From: Kangiellaceae bacterium
GTDB taxonomy: Bacteria; Pseudomonadota; Gammaproteobacteria; Enterobacterales; Kangiellaceae
Assembly: GCA_030590405.1 (NCBI GenBank)
Contig: JAUUYO010000076.1
Location: forward strand, 1-13,141
Length of the DNA stretch: 13,141 bases
Direction: 5' to 3'
Shown here: in pieces, positions 1 to 5,734 of the stretch
Layout: every line of letters starts with the position of its first letter
Numbering within the stretch: position 1 is the first letter of the stretch
Program-made: the position numbers and the translations under genes
Notes under the pieces: generated by a model
What the model was told of the DNA's origin: nothing
Database searches by the model: none
Seen by the model: only the letters and a program-made list of their open reading frames with translations

Positions 1-319
1 TCGATCGCCTGATGCATAACGCTCACCGGATCAAATTAAAGGGTGAATCTATGCGTAAAATCACTCAACTTCAATGAATTGATTGACTGATGGTGAACAC
101 TTAGGGTAAAAAGGAACTGAGCCCAAAACGCCCAGTTTCTAAATGAAGTTTTCAAATCCATCAGACAGTAGTAAGACCGGAAATTCAACACTCAGCCACA
201 AAACCACAAATTGTTATTTCACATGGCCTATTTAGCAAAAGTGATTAGTATCAGCACAGCAATCGACTTCCATTTCTACTGTTGCTTTTACCGGGTATGG
301 ACCAGAAAAACAACAACGC
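1..319. other. Intergenic stretch without a supported gene
   Basis: I find no gene here on either strand. Short open frames exist, such as a 30-codon plus-strand frame from an ATG at 143 to a TAG at 233-235, but none has a ribosome binding site or a recognisable protein pattern. Stops interrupt every longer frame. The stretch lies downstream of the minus-strand tRNA unit, whose terminator begins at 320-345. It could hold decayed sequence, since tRNA 3' ends are common integration sites, but no integrase or direct repeat of the tRNA end is visible. Confidence 0.6.
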
Positions 320-345
320 AAAAAAGCTACTAAATTAGCAGCTTT
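320..345 (-). terminator. Intrinsic terminator of the tRNA unit
   Basis: Read on the minus strand, arm 336-345 and arm 323-332 form a 10-bp stem (AAAGCTGCTA with TAGTAGCTTT, one G-U pair) closed by a 3-nt loop. A run of six T (320-325) overlaps the descending arm and runs out of it. This is a canonical Rho-independent terminator, about 40 nt past the 3' end of tRNA-Leu, in the right direction to end tRNA transcription. Confidence 0.8.
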
Positions 346-384
346 CAAATTAGTTCTAACTGATTGATTTTAAAGAATAAAGAA

Positions 385-470
385 TGGTGCCCGGGGCCGG
401 AATCGAACCGGCACGACCAGAAGTCGCAAGATTTTAAGTCTTGTGTGTCTACCAATTTCACCACCCGGGC
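385..470 (-). tRNA. leuZ: tRNA-Leu (anticodon UAA)
   Basis: The 86-nt gene folds as a class II tRNA with a long variable arm. The acceptor stem pairs GCCCGGG with CCCGGGC, the discriminator is A as expected for leucine, and CCA is encoded. The anticodon loop CTTAAAA on stem CAAGA/TCTTG gives anticodon TAA, reading UUA and probably UUG. The T arm carries the usual GGTTCGATTCC. It is the last tRNA of the Gly-Cys-Leu set and is followed by a terminator. The symbol follows E. coli, where leuZ ends the same set downstream of pgsA. Confidence 0.97.
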
Positions 471-540
471 ATCGGGGGGCTTTGCTTAATACATGAACCT
501 AGAAACTGTTTATAGCTTGCTTAGACCTTGTATTTATTGA

Positions 541-557
541 CCTACAGCGTTTGTAGG
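541..557. repeat. Small perfect hairpin between tRNA-Cys and tRNA-Leu
   Basis: CCTACA (541-546) and TGTAGG (552-557) are perfect inverted arms around a 5-nt loop. There is no T tract on either side, so it is a poor intrinsic terminator. It could be a processing or pausing signal in the tRNA precursor. The arms share the GTAGG head seen in the repeat pair at 10601-10668, so it could be a worn relic of that repeat, but the match is too short to decide. Confidence 0.4.
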
Positions 558-600
558 CAATTACATTATTAAGGGATAAATGCTTTAAAATGTATAAATT

Positions 601-674
601 TGGAGGCTGGAGTCGGAATCGAACCGGCGTAGACGGAGTTGCAGTCCGCAGCATGGCCACTCTGCCATCCAGCC
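601..674 (-). tRNA. cysT: tRNA-Cys (anticodon GCA)
   Basis: This 74-nt class I tRNA has the acceptor stem GGCTGGA/TCCAGCC, discriminator U (the cysteine identity base) and an encoded CCA. The anticodon loop CTGCAAC gives GCA. The T arm GGTTCGATTCC is intact. It lies between tRNA-Gly and tRNA-Leu as in E. coli. It is separated from tRNA-Gly by 144 nt that contain an intrinsic terminator, and from tRNA-Leu by 130 nt. Confidence 0.97.
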
Positions 675-730
675 AAAATTGTTGTTACTATCATTAACTC
701 GTTTGCTGTAAAAACATACGGCTTAATGTC

Positions 731-769
731 AAAAAACCCCGGTAATAATTGCTTAAAACCAGGGCTTTT
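731..769 (-). terminator. Intrinsic terminator or attenuator between tRNA-Gly and tRNA-Cys
   Basis: On the minus strand, AAAAGCCCTGG (plus 759-769) pairs with CCGGGGTTTT (plus 733-742 and beyond) around a loop of about 16 nt, and a run of six T follows (731-736). The stem is about 11 bp with two G-U pairs. This is a good Rho-independent terminator in the direction of the tRNA genes, placed after tRNA-Gly and before tRNA-Cys. A TTGACA sequence overlaps the T tract (727-732, minus) and could be the -35 box of a second promoter. The matching -10, TACAGC at 705-710 with a 16-nt spacer, is poor. Confidence 0.7.
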
Positions 770-818
770 CTACTCGGAGCAATTTCTAAAAATGACTCCA
801 AATATTGTTCTAAAATAT

Positions 819-894
<76 letters not shown>

Positions 895-908
895 GTCGAG
901 TGCAGGGC

Positions 909-936
909 ATTCTACAGTAAGATTTTTATCTGTCAA
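909..936 (-). promoter_or_regulatory. Strong sigma70 promoter of the tRNA unit
   Basis: On the minus strand a perfect -35 TTGACA (931-936) is followed after 16 nt by TAGAAT (909-914), one base from the -10 consensus. The start site should fall near 902, just ahead of tRNA-Gly. The segment after the -10 begins GCCCTGC, a GC-rich discriminator of the kind found at stable-RNA promoters under stringent (ppGpp/DksA) control. That regulatory role is inferred from family knowledge. Confidence 0.85.
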
Positions 937-1050
937 GCGTCATTATCAGAAGATTTCGATCTTTTTTAAAAGTGTTTAAAAATAAGGCAAAACAGCTGCT
1001 TAACGACGAATTAATGGTCAATCTTTGTGCAAATGACCAGTCGAACCGGA

Positions 1051-1635
1051 CTATTTTTTTTGCTCTTCTTTGTTCAACAACGGCCAAGTCACTTTCAGGT
1101 AGATAAACATGGTCCATAGAGTCAAAGCGACAGCTACATATAAAAAGATATATCCAAAGATATACAGCCAGGAATGGGCAAAAACAGAGCTGATGGATTC
1201 TTCTTTACCTGCCAGCAGCAGAAAAAAGATAGCTGATAGTTGCATTAAGGTTTTAATTTTAGCAATGTTAACAACTTTAATAGCCGATCGTTGACCATAT
1301 TCAGCCATCCATTCTCGAAGCGCTGAAACTGTAATTTCCCGGCTAATAATAACCAGGGCAGGCACCGCAATCCAAAAAGTTGCGTGTTGCTCAACTAATA
1401 AAACTAACGAAGCGGCTACCATTAACTTGTCTGCAACGGGATCTAAAAACTCGCCGAGCTGTGATTGCATATCAAAGGTTCTTGCCACCCAGCCATCAAA
1501 CCAATCGGTCCAACCGACCACAGCAAAGATTAAGGCAGCTGTAGTCTGGCCCCAACTTACTGGTAAATAAAAGAAAAAAACCAGTAATGGAATACATAGA
1601 ATTCTGAAAGAAGTGAGAAGGTTAGCAATATTCAT
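1051..1635 (-). CDS. pgsA: CDP-diacylglycerol-glycerol-3-phosphate 3-phosphatidyltransferase PgsA
   Basis: PgsA condenses CDP-diacylglycerol with glycerol-3-phosphate in the inner membrane, giving phosphatidylglycerol phosphate, the first committed step to phosphatidylglycerol and cardiolipin. The 194-residue protein begins MNIANLLTSFRI. It carries the full CDP-alcohol phosphotransferase signature: Asp44, Asp47-Gly48, Ala51-Arg52, Gly61, Asp65 and Asp69, the four aspartates that bind metal and CDP. Several hydrophobic segments (about 13-28, 32-45, 72-98, 130-142, 154-182) fit a polytopic membrane protein, and the tail is basic (KEEQKK). The ATG has no clear Shine-Dalgarno. The 139-nt gap to uvrC upstream contains a TAGAAT box and an imperfect inverted repeat (1681-1706), so it may have its own promoter. 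The uvrC-pgsA-tRNA order is the enteric one. Confidence 0.95.
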   Translation of the reverse strand: MNIANLLTSFRILCIPLLVFFFYLPVSWGQTTAALIFAVVGWTDWFDGWVARTFDMQSQLGEFLDPVADKLMVAASLVLLVEQHATFWIAVPALVIISREITVSALREWMAEYGQRSAIKVVNIAKIKTLMQLSAIFFLLLAGKEESISSVFAHSWLYIFGYIFLYVAVALTLWTMFIYLKVTWPLLNKEEQKK

Positions 1636-1774
1636 ATTTTATTAGCAGCTACAAGTTGCAATATTTTTTGTTGAGTCATTCTAGCATTGATAGCCATAAT
1701 TGCTAGTTGATATTTTCTCATCAAGTACTTTCAAATAAAACCAATCACCTTTTGCTAGCTGGACAGCCCCTAAG

Positions 1775-3598
1775 CTAATGCAAATAATCGTAGATTGATT
1801 CAGCAAGTGCGGCGTTGATCCCTTCGACTAATTTCAAATCTTCTACCCCTGCCCGTTTAACCCCCTGTAAGCCACCAAAATGCTGGATCAGAGCTTTACG
1901 ACGTTTTGCACCAACCCCAGCGATCCCTTCCAATGTGGAGGTCTTACGTTTTTTATCTCGCTTGCCACGATGTCCAGTGATCGCAAATCGATGGGCTTCA
2001 TCTCTGATGGCCTGAATAAGATGCAAACCCAATGAATCATCATCCAATCGTCGGGCAATCGCTTCAGACGGGAAAAAGATCTGCTCCATACCGACTTTGC
2101 GATCGCTGCCTTTTGCCACACTGATTAATGTCACCTGCGGCAGATTGAGATCTTCCAACACTTTTTGAGCCTGATTTAACTGCCCCTTTCCGCCATCAAT
2201 GATTAATAAATCCGGTAAGGTTGCCTGTTCTTTGACCAGCCGTTCAAACCGCCTTCTAACGGCTTGTTCGATCGCTGCGTAATCATCTCCCCTTGCGACA
2301 TCTTTAATATTAAAACGCCGGTAGTCGGATTTTTTAGCCTGCCCTTGTTCAAATACCACGCAAGAGGCGACTGTTTCTTCTCCTTGAAAATGGCTGATAT
2401 CAAAACACTCCATCCTGAATGGTATTTTATCCAATGCCAATTCATCCATCAGCACTTGCATTCGTTTTTGCTGGTGACTCCTGGCTTGCAGTTTTGACTG
2501 TAATAGTTGCTCGACGTTGTTATTGGCCATTAATAACCAGGCCGCTTTACTGGTTTTTACCTGATGATTGATTTTAACTTTGCGGACGTTTAAATGACTC
2601 ATTAATTCGGCCAGGGAACCAGCATTTTCAACCTCCGCACTGGTGATGATTTCATTCGGAATTTCATTTTTATTGTAAGGATAATAGTGGCTAATAAAGG
2701 AATGCAGGATCTCGCTATCAGTCGTATCAGCAGGCATTTTGGGGAAATATTGTTTACTGCCCTGTACCATTCCGTTTCTCACATGCAATACAAAAACCAC
2801 TGCGGTTTTTTCTTTGCTTTTAGCGGCGATTATATCAATATCTGAATTTCTGTTGGACTTAAGGTTATTCACAGTTTGCTTTTCCAGTACCCGCCTCAAA
2901 CTGATAATCTGATCGCGAAAGTGTGCCGCTTTTTCAAACTCTAAATCGTTGGACGCTAACTCCATTCGCCCCGTTAATTCGCGTATGACCGACTCATTTT
3001 GACCTCGATAAAACAACCTGACTAACTCAACATCTTTTTGATAATCCTCAAAACTGATCTTGTCAACACAAGCGCCGCTACAACGTTTAATCTGATATTG
3101 TAAACAAGGTCTTGAGCGATAATTAAACACACTATTCTCGCACTGGCGAATAGCAAAAAGTTTTTGCATTAAAGAAATGCTATATCTTGCTGCGGTTGAG
3201 CCAGTAAAGGGCCCAAAGTAATCGCCTTTTTTATTTTGTCGTCCACGATGAATGCTAAGCCTGGGATATTTTTCATCGGATAAGAAGATATATGGATAAG
3301 TTTTATCGTCTCGAAAAATGACGTTGTATCGGGGTCGATATTTTTTGATCAGTTGATTTTCCAAAATCAAAGCTTCGTTTTCACTGGCGGTAATCACCAC
3401 TTGAATATCCGTTATTTGTGCAACCATCACTTTGGTTTTAGATGGATGGTCCTGCTTTTGAAAATAACTGGCGACTCTTTTTTTTAAGTTTTTAGCTTTA
3501 CCGACATAAATGATCTCATCACTTTGATTGAGCATTTGGTAAATGCCGGGACGAGTGGTTAAGTGAGTTAAGAAAGTTTTTGAATCAAAGGGGGGCAT
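1775..3598 (-). CDS. uvrC: Excinuclease ABC subunit C (UvrC)
   Basis: UvrC makes both incisions around DNA lesions in UvrABC nucleotide excision repair. The 607-residue protein has every expected part. The GIY-YIG 3'-incision nuclease covers about 14-93 (GIY 18-20, YVG 31-33, Arg41, probable catalytic Glu80). A cysteine cluster lies at 153-177, and the UvrB-binding UVR helix pair at about 202-237. The RNase H-like 5'-incision nuclease carries Asp400, Asp468 and His536. Tandem helix-hairpin-helix motifs occupy about 553-605. Length matches E. coli (610). A TTG six bases upstream (3604) would add two residues, but the ATG at 3598 aligns with the family start. Neither has a strong ribosome binding site. 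In E. coli the gene directly abuts uvrY; here 184 nt separate them. Confidence 0.97.
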   Translation of the reverse strand: MPPFDSKTFLTHLTTRPGIYQMLNQSDEIIYVGKAKNLKKRVASYFQKQDHPSKTKVMVAQITDIQVVITASENEALILENQLIKKYRPRYNVIFRDDKTYPYIFLSDEKYPRLSIHRGRQNKKGDYFGPFTGSTAARYSISLMQKLFAIRQCENSVFNYRSRPCLQYQIKRCSGACVDKISFEDYQKDVELVRLFYRGQNESVIRELTGRMELASNDLEFEKAAHFRDQIISLRRVLEKQTVNNLKSNRNSDIDIIAAKSKEKTAVVFVLHVRNGMVQGSKQYFPKMPADTTDSEILHSFISHYYPYNKNEIPNEIITSAEVENAGSLAELMSHLNVRKVKINHQVKTSKAAWLLMANNNVEQLLQSKLQARSHQQKRMQVLMDELALDKIPFRMECFDISHFQGEETVASCVVFEQGQAKKSDYRRFNIKDVARGDDYAAIEQAVRRRFERLVKEQATLPDLLIIDGGKGQLNQAQKVLEDLNLPQVTLISVAKGSDRKVGMEQIFFPSEAIARRLDDDSLGLHLIQAIRDEAHRFAITGHRGKRDKKRKTSTLEGIAGVGAKRRKALIQHFGGLQGVKRAGVEDLKLVEGINAALAESIYDYLH

Positions 3599-3650
3599 AG
3601 GCAAACTGTAATAAAAACATCCAATTAATAATGCGAAGTTGAAAATGCTT

Positions 3651-3677
3651 CACTACTTTGTAACTATTCGGCTTGCC
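3651..3677. repeat. Copy A of a short repeat flanking uvrY
   Basis: This 27-nt segment, beginning CACTACTTTGTAACTAT, matches 4486-4511 in the same orientation at 23 of 26 aligned positions with one single-base gap. The two copies lie just outside the 3' and 5' ends of uvrY. They may be two members of a dispersed intergenic family or the trace of a local duplication. The match is seen directly; the interpretation is open. Confidence 0.5.
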
Positions 3678-3764
3678 TTTAAAATTGGCCAGTTCAAGGC
3701 GAAAAATGTACGCACACTCGTTTATGTCATCATCTTTTAACGATAAAATAATGTATTTTAAAGG
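3676..3764. repeat. Inverted-repeat element in the uvrY-uvrC gap
   Basis: CCTTTAAAAT (3676-3685) and ATTTTAAAGG (3755-3764) are perfect 10-bp inverted arms about 69 nt apart. They enclose an AT-rich segment with a smaller hairpin, AAAATA-atg-TATTTT (3745-3759). The layout resembles a tiny terminal-inverted-repeat element, and it fills the gap that is absent in enteric uvrY-uvrC. It could also be chance pairing in AT-rich DNA. No T-tract terminator is evident, so read-through from uvrY to uvrC remains possible. Confidence 0.35.
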
Positions 3765-3782
3765 TAAATTGAGTAACGACAG

Positions 3783-4430
3783 CTACTCAATTTTTTCTGA
3801 AATAATAATCCCGTGTCGAATGGCCAAATGAGTAAGCTCGACATCGTTTTCGATGTTTAGCTTTTCAAACAGGCGATAACGATAACTGTTAACTGTTTTA
3901 GGACTTAAAAATAATTGATCCGAAATACCTTGCACTTTTTGGCCTTGGGTAATCATCAACATGACCTGCATTTCTCTTTCAGACAGTGTATCAAATGGTG
4001 ATTCATCTCCCGGATTGAGCGCTTTAAGCGCCATTTGTTGGGCGATATCGGGGGTAATATATCGTTTACCGCTATTGACCTGACGGATAGCAACCACCAT
4101 TTCTTTAATATCAGCTCCTTTGGTAACATAACCTGCCGCGCCTGCCTGCATAAACTTAGTCGGGTAAGGTTCTTCATTGTGCACGGTGACCGCAATCACT
4201 TTGATATCAGGATCAAATCGAATAAGACGCCTGGTCGCTTCAAGCCCACCAATACCGGGCATATTAGCATCCATTAGCACCACATCCGGGCGAAGAACTC
4301 GCGCTTTTGCAACGGCTTCTTCACCGCTCTCAGCTTCACCAACCACTTTTATTTTATCAAAATCAGCCAACAAGCGGCTAATGCCTGTACGTATCAATTC
4401 ATGATCATCAACAATAAGAACTTTTATCAA
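3783..4430 (-). CDS. uvrY: Response regulator UvrY (GacA family)
   Basis: UvrY/GacA is phosphorylated by the sensor kinase BarA/GacS and typically activates small RNAs that titrate CsrA, controlling carbon flow, biofilm and virulence. The 215-residue protein has a receiver domain (1-120) with acidic pocket Asp8-Asp9, phosphoacceptor Asp54, Thr82 and Lys104, then a LuxR-type HTH (about 146-207) with the SPKTVNSYRYR recognition region. The start is a TTG at 4430, preceded after 7 nt by AGGGAG (4438-4443). The product then begins MIKVLIVDDHE, as E. coli UvrY begins MINVLLVDDHE. An upstream ATG (4472) would add 14 unrelated residues and lacks this support. A TTG start suggests modest, possibly regulated translation. 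Its leader carries a hairpin with a GGA loop. Confidence 0.95.
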   Translation of the reverse strand: MIKVLIVDDHELIRTGISRLLADFDKIKVVGEAESGEEAVAKARVLRPDVVLMDANMPGIGGLEATRRLIRFDPDIKVIAVTVHNEEPYPTKFMQAGAAGYVTKGADIKEMVVAIRQVNSGKRYITPDIAQQMALKALNPGDESPFDTLSEREMQVMLMITQGQKVQGISDQLFLSPKTVNSYRYRLFEKLNIENDVELTHLAIRHGIIISEKIE

Positions 4431-4485
4431 GAAGGTGCTCCCTTTATTTGACTGCGAGTTATTTAACTGCAACTAATCTGACTAC

Positions 4486-4511
4486 CACTACTTGTAACTA
4501 TGCAGCTTACC
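4486..4511. repeat. Copy B of a short repeat flanking uvrY
   Basis: This 26-nt segment matches copy A at 3651-3677 in the same orientation (23 of 26 positions, one gap). It lies in the uvrY 5' leader, between the predicted hairpin at 4521-4543 and the start codon. Confidence 0.5.
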
Positions 4512-4520
4512 ATTTTGCAG

Positions 4521-4543
4521 GAGGTTGGCAAGTCCTAAACCTC
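4521..4543 (-). promoter_or_regulatory. Leader hairpin of uvrY with a GGA-containing loop
   Basis: In the minus-strand transcript GAGGTT (4538-4543) pairs perfectly with AACCTC (4521-4526) around the 11-nt loop TAGGACTTGCC. GGA in a hairpin loop is the core of CsrA (RsmA) binding sites. Two more GGA motifs occur in the same leader: CGGAGA near 4552-4554, and the Shine-Dalgarno AGGGAG at 4438-4443. Because UvrY sits upstream of CsrA in the Csr circuit, feedback by CsrA is plausible. It is inferred from the motif pattern alone. Confidence 0.4.
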
Positions 4544-4560
4544 ACGGCATCTCCGTTTAA

Positions 4561-4590
4561 ATATTATCCGGTTTTTATCACAGTAACCAA
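4561..4590 (-). promoter_or_regulatory. Candidate promoter of uvrY
   Basis: On the minus strand TTGGTT (4585-4590) is followed after 18 nt by TAATAT (4561-4566), an acceptable sigma70 pair. It would give a leader of about 125 nt before the TTG start, including the hairpin at 4521-4543. The 325-nt region between uvrY and yciK thus holds two divergent promoters. Confidence 0.45.
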
Positions 4591-4695
4591 TGCAGCATCG
4601 TTCAATAACTGAATAATCATGCTTCTGGCGGATTTAGCTGTTAAGCATTAAGGTTTATCCTGACATATATTATAAATTTATATCAACAAACGCTT

Positions 4696-4723
4696 TTGGA
4701 CAATTCCTTAATTAAGGTAAAAT
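4696..4723 (+). promoter_or_regulatory. Candidate promoter of yciK
   Basis: TTGGAC (4696-4701) and TAAAAT (4718-4723) are separated by 16 nt and match sigma70 boxes well. Transcription would start near 4730, about 25 nt before the ATG, just ahead of the ribosome binding site AAAGGAA (4744-4750). Confidence 0.6.
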
Positions 4724-4755
4724 CATAGCCTAATTTATGGCACAAAGGAAATATC

Positions 4756-5523
4756 ATGCATCAATACCAGGCCCCCATCGATCTTCTTAAAGATAAAGTC
4801 ATTTTAGTCACGGGCGCAAGTGATGGCATTGGCAAATGCGTTGCAAAAAGTTATGCCGAACATGGTGCGACAGTTATTCTTCATGGCCGAAATGTTGAAA
4901 AACTCGAACAGGTTTATGATGGCATTATTGAAAAAGGCGGTGCCCAACCAGCTATATTACCCTTAGACTTACAAAATGCCGCCCAACAGCAATACACCAG
5001 TTTAGCCGAAACTATCCAATCAGAACTTGGCCGACTAGATGGGATTTTACATAACGCGGCGATGATCTGTGAACTCTCCCCGATCGAATTTACCGAAGCC
5101 AACCTTTGGCATGAAATGATGCAAGTAAATATCAATTCCGTGTTTATGTTGACTCAAGCCTGTCTTCCGTTACTAAGACAAGCTCCCAATGCTTCGATTA
5201 TTACTACCACATCCGGTGTCGGCAGAGTGGGTCGTGCTTTTTGGGGACCTTATGCGGTTTCTAAATTTGCTATCGAAGGCTTCACTCAGGTTTTAGCTGA
5301 CGAGCTGGAAAATTCGAATATAAGGGTGAATGCAATCAACCCTGGTGCAACTCGCACAAAAATGAGAGCCACCGCCTATCCAGCAGAAGATGCCAGTCGA
5401 TTAACTTCTCCTTCACAATTAACTAATTTGTATCTTTATTTGATGGGGCAGGACAGTTATTCGGTACATGGCCAGTCGATTGATGCTCAGCCTAAGAGCC
5501 AAAAACCTGTTCAAGTGTCTTAA
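4756..5523 (+). CDS. yciK: YciK-family short-chain dehydrogenase/reductase
   Basis: This 255-residue classical SDR is predicted to be a cytoplasmic NAD(P)-dependent oxidoreductase whose natural substrate is not established. It has the cofactor motif TGASDGIG (19-26), NAA (100-102), the catalytic serine in the TTS segment (about 153) and the catalytic pair Tyr166/Lys170 in YAVSK, followed by the INPGATRTKMRA region typical of YciK. Its N-terminus (MHQYQAPIDLLKDKVILVTGASDGIG) and its end (SIDAQPKSQKP) match E. coli YciK in layout and length. AAAGGAA lies 5 nt before the ATG. It is transcribed alone, divergently from uvrY. The gap to the next gene contains that gene's own promoter. Confidence 0.93.
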   Translation: MHQYQAPIDLLKDKVILVTGASDGIGKCVAKSYAEHGATVILHGRNVEKLEQVYDGIIEKGGAQPAILPLDLQNAAQQQYTSLAETIQSELGRLDGILHNAAMICELSPIEFTEANLWHEMMQVNINSVFMLTQACLPLLRQAPNASIITTTSGVGRVGRAFWGPYAVSKFAIEGFTQVLADELENSNIRVNAINPGATRTKMRATAYPAEDASRLTSPSQLTNLYLYLMGQDSYSVHGQSIDAQPKSQKPVQVS

Positions 5524-5543
5524 TCCAAGCATGTTTTTAGCGG

Positions 5544-5564
5544 CAATAAAACGCCGGTTTATTG
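5544..5564 (+). terminator. Weak terminator-like hairpin after yciK
   Basis: CAATAAA (5544-5550) and TTTATTG (5558-5564) are perfect 7-bp arms around a GC-rich 7-nt loop, 20 nt after the yciK stop. The stem is AT-rich and no T tract follows, so it may only help to end the yciK message. Confidence 0.3.
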
Positions 5565-5628
5565 ACGAGCTGTTAACGACTTTGCTCCCAAATACTTTAA
5601 CTAATTGTTTTTATTGGCTTTATTAACA

Positions 5629-5645
5629 TTGGCACAGGGATTGCT
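5629..5645 (+). promoter_or_regulatory. Sigma54 (RpoN) -24/-12 promoter of the diguanylate cyclase
   Basis: TTGGCAC (5629-5635), five bases, then TTGCT (5641-5645) reproduce the sigma54 consensus TTGGCAC-N5-TTGCW. The invariant GG (5631-5632) and GC (5643-5644) are exactly 10 nt apart. Transcription should start near 5656, leaving a leader of about 80 nt before the ATG at 5735. Such promoters need an AAA+ activator bound upstream; I cannot identify its site. A perfect palindrome, ATCAAT-agc-ATTGAT, follows at 5662-5676. Confidence 0.75.
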
Positions 5646-5661
5646 GTAGTCTTAGTAAGCA

Positions 5662-5676
5662 ATCAATAGCATTGAT
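5662..5676. repeat. Palindrome in the leader of the diguanylate cyclase
   Basis: ATCAAT (5662-5667) and ATTGAT (5671-5676) are perfect arms around AGC. They nest inside a second perfect 7-bp inverted repeat, TAGTCTT (5647-5653) with AAGACTA (5682-5688). The outer left arm lies before the predicted sigma54 start, so the outer pair cannot form in that RNA. A DNA-level operator or an RNA hairpin of the inner arms are both possible. Confidence 0.4.
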
Positions 5677-5734
5677 GATGAAAGACTAATCATTGACTCT
5701 GTTTTAAGGATTTTTATCAGGAAATTGGTTAACC

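Noticed and set aside
245..367. An open plus-strand frame whose end (GYGPEKQQRKKATKLAAFKL) resembles the C-terminal half of a double-stranded-RNA-binding domain.
   Set aside because: It has no ATG, GTG or TTG start, is only 40 codons, and a stop lies directly upstream. The resembling residues are encoded by the inverted arms and A/T tract of the minus-strand tRNA terminator, so the likeness is best explained as chance.
950..967. Plus-strand hairpin AAGAT-TTCG-ATCTT followed by T residues, resembling a terminator.
   Set aside because: The stem is only 5 bp and no gene is transcribed rightward here; on the minus strand there is no T tract after it.
1015..1039. Perfect 6-bp hairpin TGGTCA/TGACCA just after the pgsA stop.
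   Set aside because: The loop is 13 nt, the stem is weak and no T tract follows, so I do not call it a terminator.
4431..4472. An upstream ATG extension of uvrY by 14 residues.
   Set aside because: The extra residues match nothing in the family, while the TTG at 4430 has a well-spaced AGGGAG, which itself lies within the supposed extension.
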